Shown here piece after piece: positions 14,079-15,977 of a DNA stretch of 15,977 nucleotides. The notes under the pieces were generated by a model. That model was not told where the DNA came from. It saw nothing but the letters and a program-made list of their open reading frames with translations, and did no database searches. Origin of the DNA: Bacteroidia bacterium (lineage in GTDB: Bacteria; Bacteroidota; Bacteroidia; AKYH767-A; OLB10); assembly GCA_025450095.1 (NCBI GenBank), contig JANWID010000070.1, forward strand, positions 1 to 15,977. The letters are read 5' to 3'. Made by a program: the position numbers and the translations under genes. The first letter of the stretch is position 1; each line of letters starts with the position of its first letter.

Positions 14079-15653
14079 ATGCACGAATTGATTTTAATCA
14101 TGAAGATACAATCATGGAAATGGGTAGTGGAAATGGCGTTCATTTCATTGATGACAGTATTGCTGTTGTTCCCGGTTATTACTTCGTTATACATAAGAAA
14201 GCGCCTGGAAACTTCGGGTAAGGCAAGTATTGGTAATGTAACGATAAGTGTATTCAATCGAAGCCTTGTCATAAAAAACCTAAAAGCCGAACATGTTCGA
14301 ATGGATACTTCATATACACTTTCCGGAACTGTTGCGGAAATCTGTTTTAACGGAATTGATTTTCGATTTTGGAGCGGGGACGATGTGATCAACATTGAAA
14401 AACTGAAATTCAAAAATGCAATCATCGATGCCCGTTATGACCCGCACCCTGAATTAAGAGATATTGCTGACCGCAGCATAAAGCTAGGCATGGTTCAAAC
14501 AATAGAGTTTTCAGATGCCAGTATCGATTTTATAAATAAGAATGGCGATCATCTTATCAGCAAAAAAATTAATGTAGAAATATCTCCTTTTAAAGCAGAC
14601 CGTTTTGAAGAAAATCAGAAATTCAAAATTTCCTGTTCACGGACTTTATTTCAAACATCCGACAGCCTTTATGAGATCTCTTTAAAAGAATTTTCCGGAG
14701 ATTCAGAGAAACAACTAATCAACATCGATTCTATAAGAGTACGACCACTATTTGAAGATGCAGAATTCGCACGACGGAAGAGGTACCAGAGCGATCGCTT
14801 CGACATTGTCATTCCGGATATGAAAATTGTTTTGCATCCTTATCACAGTAATGATACACTGAAAGTAAAAAAAATCCTGCTGTCGGAAATTAATCTCGAT
14901 GCGTATCGCGATCGCAGAATTCCCAGGAAAAGAGGAGAAAAGTATAAATCGTTGCAAAATTACTTAGGTGAATTTCTGCATCCACTGCTTATCGACAGCA
15001 TTTTAGTTTCGAATGGAGTCATCCGGTACCGTGAACATGCTGAAAAAAATAATGAAACGGGTACGCTTGAATTTAATAAAATTTCGGTGAATCTCTCGCA
15101 TCTCTGTGCTGGAATGGCTTCGCCGGATTCTGCATTACAGGTTGAATTTCAGTCGGACTTTATGAACTCAGGACTTTTGAAGGGAGTTATTGCATTTCCA
15201 TACAATAGCCAGTTAATCACTTGTAAGGGAAACCTTGTCAAAATGCCATTCATGGAAATTAACAGGATCTCAGAACCTGCAGCAGGAATTGTTTTTTCAA
15301 ACGGGTGGATAAATGTTATGAAATTTGATTTCACAGCGGATCAGAATTATTCAAAAGGCAATCTTGAAATTCAATACACGAATCTTGATTTTTCAATCCG
15401 TGGCCAGCCTGAGGGAGATACAACCGGATTTATATCAAAAGCTATTACATCCGTTGCATCCCTGTTTGTTAAAAAGGAAAGTAAAGAATCAAACGAAAAA
15501 GTAGCCTTAAAAGGAAGCATTTGCCAATTGCACCGAAACGATCGTTTTGTATTTAATTACATGTGGAAAAGCATATTATCAGGTCTGAGGTCTGCTATGG
15601 TTAAATCATTTGGCCCTGTCGGCGATGGGAAAAAAGAAACATTGCCATGCTAA
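14079..15653 (+). CDS. AsmA-like membrane-anchored protein (Bacteroidota hypothetical)
   Basis: 524 residues from the ATG at 14079; an ATG at codon 8 (14100) gives MKIQSWKWV and is equally plausible. One N-terminal membrane helix (about 18-38) anchors a large, beta-rich periplasmic domain. No enzyme motif is visible. Supporting an AsmA/DUF748-like assignment are the anchor followed by repeated short amphipathic strands, the phrase KGNLEIQYTNLDFSI late in the protein, and the closing segment (about 487-512, FVFNYMWKSILSGLRSAM), which resembles the C-terminus of Bacteroidota AsmA-like proteins as I remember them. AsmA/TamB-type proteins are thought to help move lipids or fold outer-membrane proteins between membranes. 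It is divergent from the YihY gene, another envelope protein. The tail (about 513-524, ending KKETLPC) is unremarkable, and its stop lies 2 bp before an inverted repeat that introduces a 43-bp tandem array. Confidence 0.75.
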   Translation: MHELILIMKIQSWKWVVEMAFISLMTVLLLFPVITSLYIRKRLETSGKASIGNVTISVFNRSLVIKNLKAEHVRMDTSYTLSGTVAEICFNGIDFRFWSGDDVINIEKLKFKNAIIDARYDPHPELRDIADRSIKLGMVQTIEFSDASIDFINKNGDHLISKKINVEISPFKADRFEENQKFKISCSRTLFQTSDSLYEISLKEFSGDSEKQLINIDSIRVRPLFEDAEFARRKRYQSDRFDIVIPDMKIVLHPYHSNDTLKVKKILLSEINLDAYRDRRIPRKRGEKYKSLQNYLGEFLHPLLIDSILVSNGVIRYREHAEKNNETGTLEFNKISVNLSHLCAGMASPDSALQVEFQSDFMNSGLLKGVIAFPYNSQLITCKGNLVKMPFMEINRISEPAAGIVFSNGWINVMKFDFTADQNYSKGNLEIQYTNLDFSIRGQPEGDTTGFISKAITSVASLFVKKESKESNEKVALKGSICQLHRNDRFVFNYMWKSILSGLRSAMVKSFGPVGDGKKETLPC

Positions 15654-15654
15654 C

Positions 15655-15722
15655 GATGTAACGAATGTACGAATGAATACGAATCTACGAATTACGAATA
15701 GTCCAATATTCGTAGATTCGTA
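15655..15722. repeat. Inverted half-unit forming a head-to-head junction with the array
   Basis: 15655-15675 matches the reverse complement of the array unit (GTAACGAATGTACGAAT). The GC-rich centre is then missing and the element resumes at TACGAATCTACGAAT (15678-15692), which pairs over 15 bp with ATTCGTAGATTCGTA (15708-15722). The loop is 15 nt. Transcripts through it would form a strong hairpin just past the AsmA-like stop codon. Confidence 0.75.
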
Positions 15723-15977
15723 AGGCGCAGCCTGTTCGTACATTCGTTACATTCGTAGATTCGTAAGGCGCAGCCTATTCGTACATTCGTTACATTCGTA
15801 GATTCGTAAGGCGTAGCCTGTTCGTACATTCGTTACATTCGTAGATTCGTAAGGCGCAGCCTATTCGTACATTCGTTACATTAGTAGATTCGTATGGCGC
15901 AGCCTGTTTGTACATTCGTTACATTCGTAGATTCGTAAGGCGTAGCCTATTCGTACATTCGTTACATTCGTAGATTC
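15712..15977 (+). repeat. 43-bp tandem repeat array, at least six units, cut by window edge
   Basis: Complete units start at 15712, 15755, 15798, 15841, 15884 and 15927, and a seventh begins at 15970; all complete units are exactly 43 bp with no spacer. Each begins GTAGATTCGTA, has a central mini-hairpin AGGC-GYA-GCCT, and ends GTTACATTC. Variation is slight: Y in the loop (C,C,T,C,C,T), R after GCCT (G,A,G,A,G,A), TTA for TTC at the end of unit 4, and three base differences in or next to unit 5 (15896 a>t, 15909 c>t). No open frame of interest runs through it. Confidence 0.97.

Noticed and set aside
14012..14425. 137-residue minus-strand open frame
   Set aside because: It lies opposite the N-terminal region of the AsmA-like gene and overlaps the start of the YihY gene; it shows no domain.
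15655..15977. CRISPR array at the right edge
   Set aside because: Units are exactly 43 bp, nearly identical and directly adjacent, with no unique spacers; there are no cas genes. It is a tandem minisatellite.
1..15977. rRNA or tRNA genes, transposase, integrase, toxin-antitoxin or defence genes
   Set aside because: No such sequence or protein motif was found on either strand. Known riboswitch folds were not recognised by eye, though a covariance search could not be run.

Overview
The window comes from a member of the Bacteroidota. The evidence is a type IX secretion (T9SS)-type C-terminal domain on the protein at 7531-8949, a two-component regulator-propeller kinase with a Y_Y_Y domain, weak or absent Shine-Dalgarno sequences, moderate-to-low GC, and an SdrD-B-like/Asp-box secreted protein. 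The class cannot be fixed from sequence alone. No rRNA, tRNA, CRISPR array, transposase or phage gene was seen.

Layout. (1) 1-2086, minus strand: a large secreted Asp-box (BNR/sialidase-like) protein whose C-terminus lies outside the window. (2) 2087-2407: a gap with two candidate minus-strand terminators and a palindrome. (3) 2408-2800, minus: a small exported cupin. (4) 2801-3321: a non-coding mosaic of a duplicated 58-bp element, two GC-rich palindromes and a tandem heptamer array that runs into the next gene's stop codon. (5) 3322-7059, minus: a two-gene signalling unit, a two-propeller sensor histidine kinase followed by a NarL/FixJ-type response regulator. (6) 7060-7530: a non-coding gap with a composite element bounded by 13-bp direct repeats. 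(7) 7531-8949, plus: a secreted PQQ-type sugar dehydrogenase-like protein with a T9SS tail and a clear terminator. (8) 9011-9186: a gap with a perfect 20-bp palindrome that fits the CRP/FNR half-site pattern. (9) 9187-9747, plus: a single-domain receiver. (10) 10015-11157, plus: an AI-2E/PerM-family permease. (11) A bidirectional terminator, then the minus-strand cluster 14024 to 11267: a YihY/BrkB membrane protein, a receiver-PAS-histidine kinase, and a single receiver, almost certainly one operon. (12) 14079-15653, plus, divergent from that operon: an AsmA-like membrane-anchored protein. (13) 15655-15977: an inverted junction followed by at least six 43-bp tandem repeats running off the window.

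How the parts relate. Two signalling modules dominate. The propeller kinase/NarL pair should turn a periplasmic signal into transcription. The YihY-kinase-receiver operon has no DNA-binding output domain, so its output is either protein-protein or passes to other regulators. The other proteins act at the cell surface or envelope. Most of the unexplained sequence is repeat structure in the gaps. One repeat family rich in TACGAAT/ATTCGTA appears at three places (9199-9222, 9806-9848 and 15655-15977), and its central stem shows a compensatory base change between copies. No clear new defence or biosynthetic system was found; the repeat family, the CRP-like palindrome and the YihY-kinase-receiver operon deserve the most attention.
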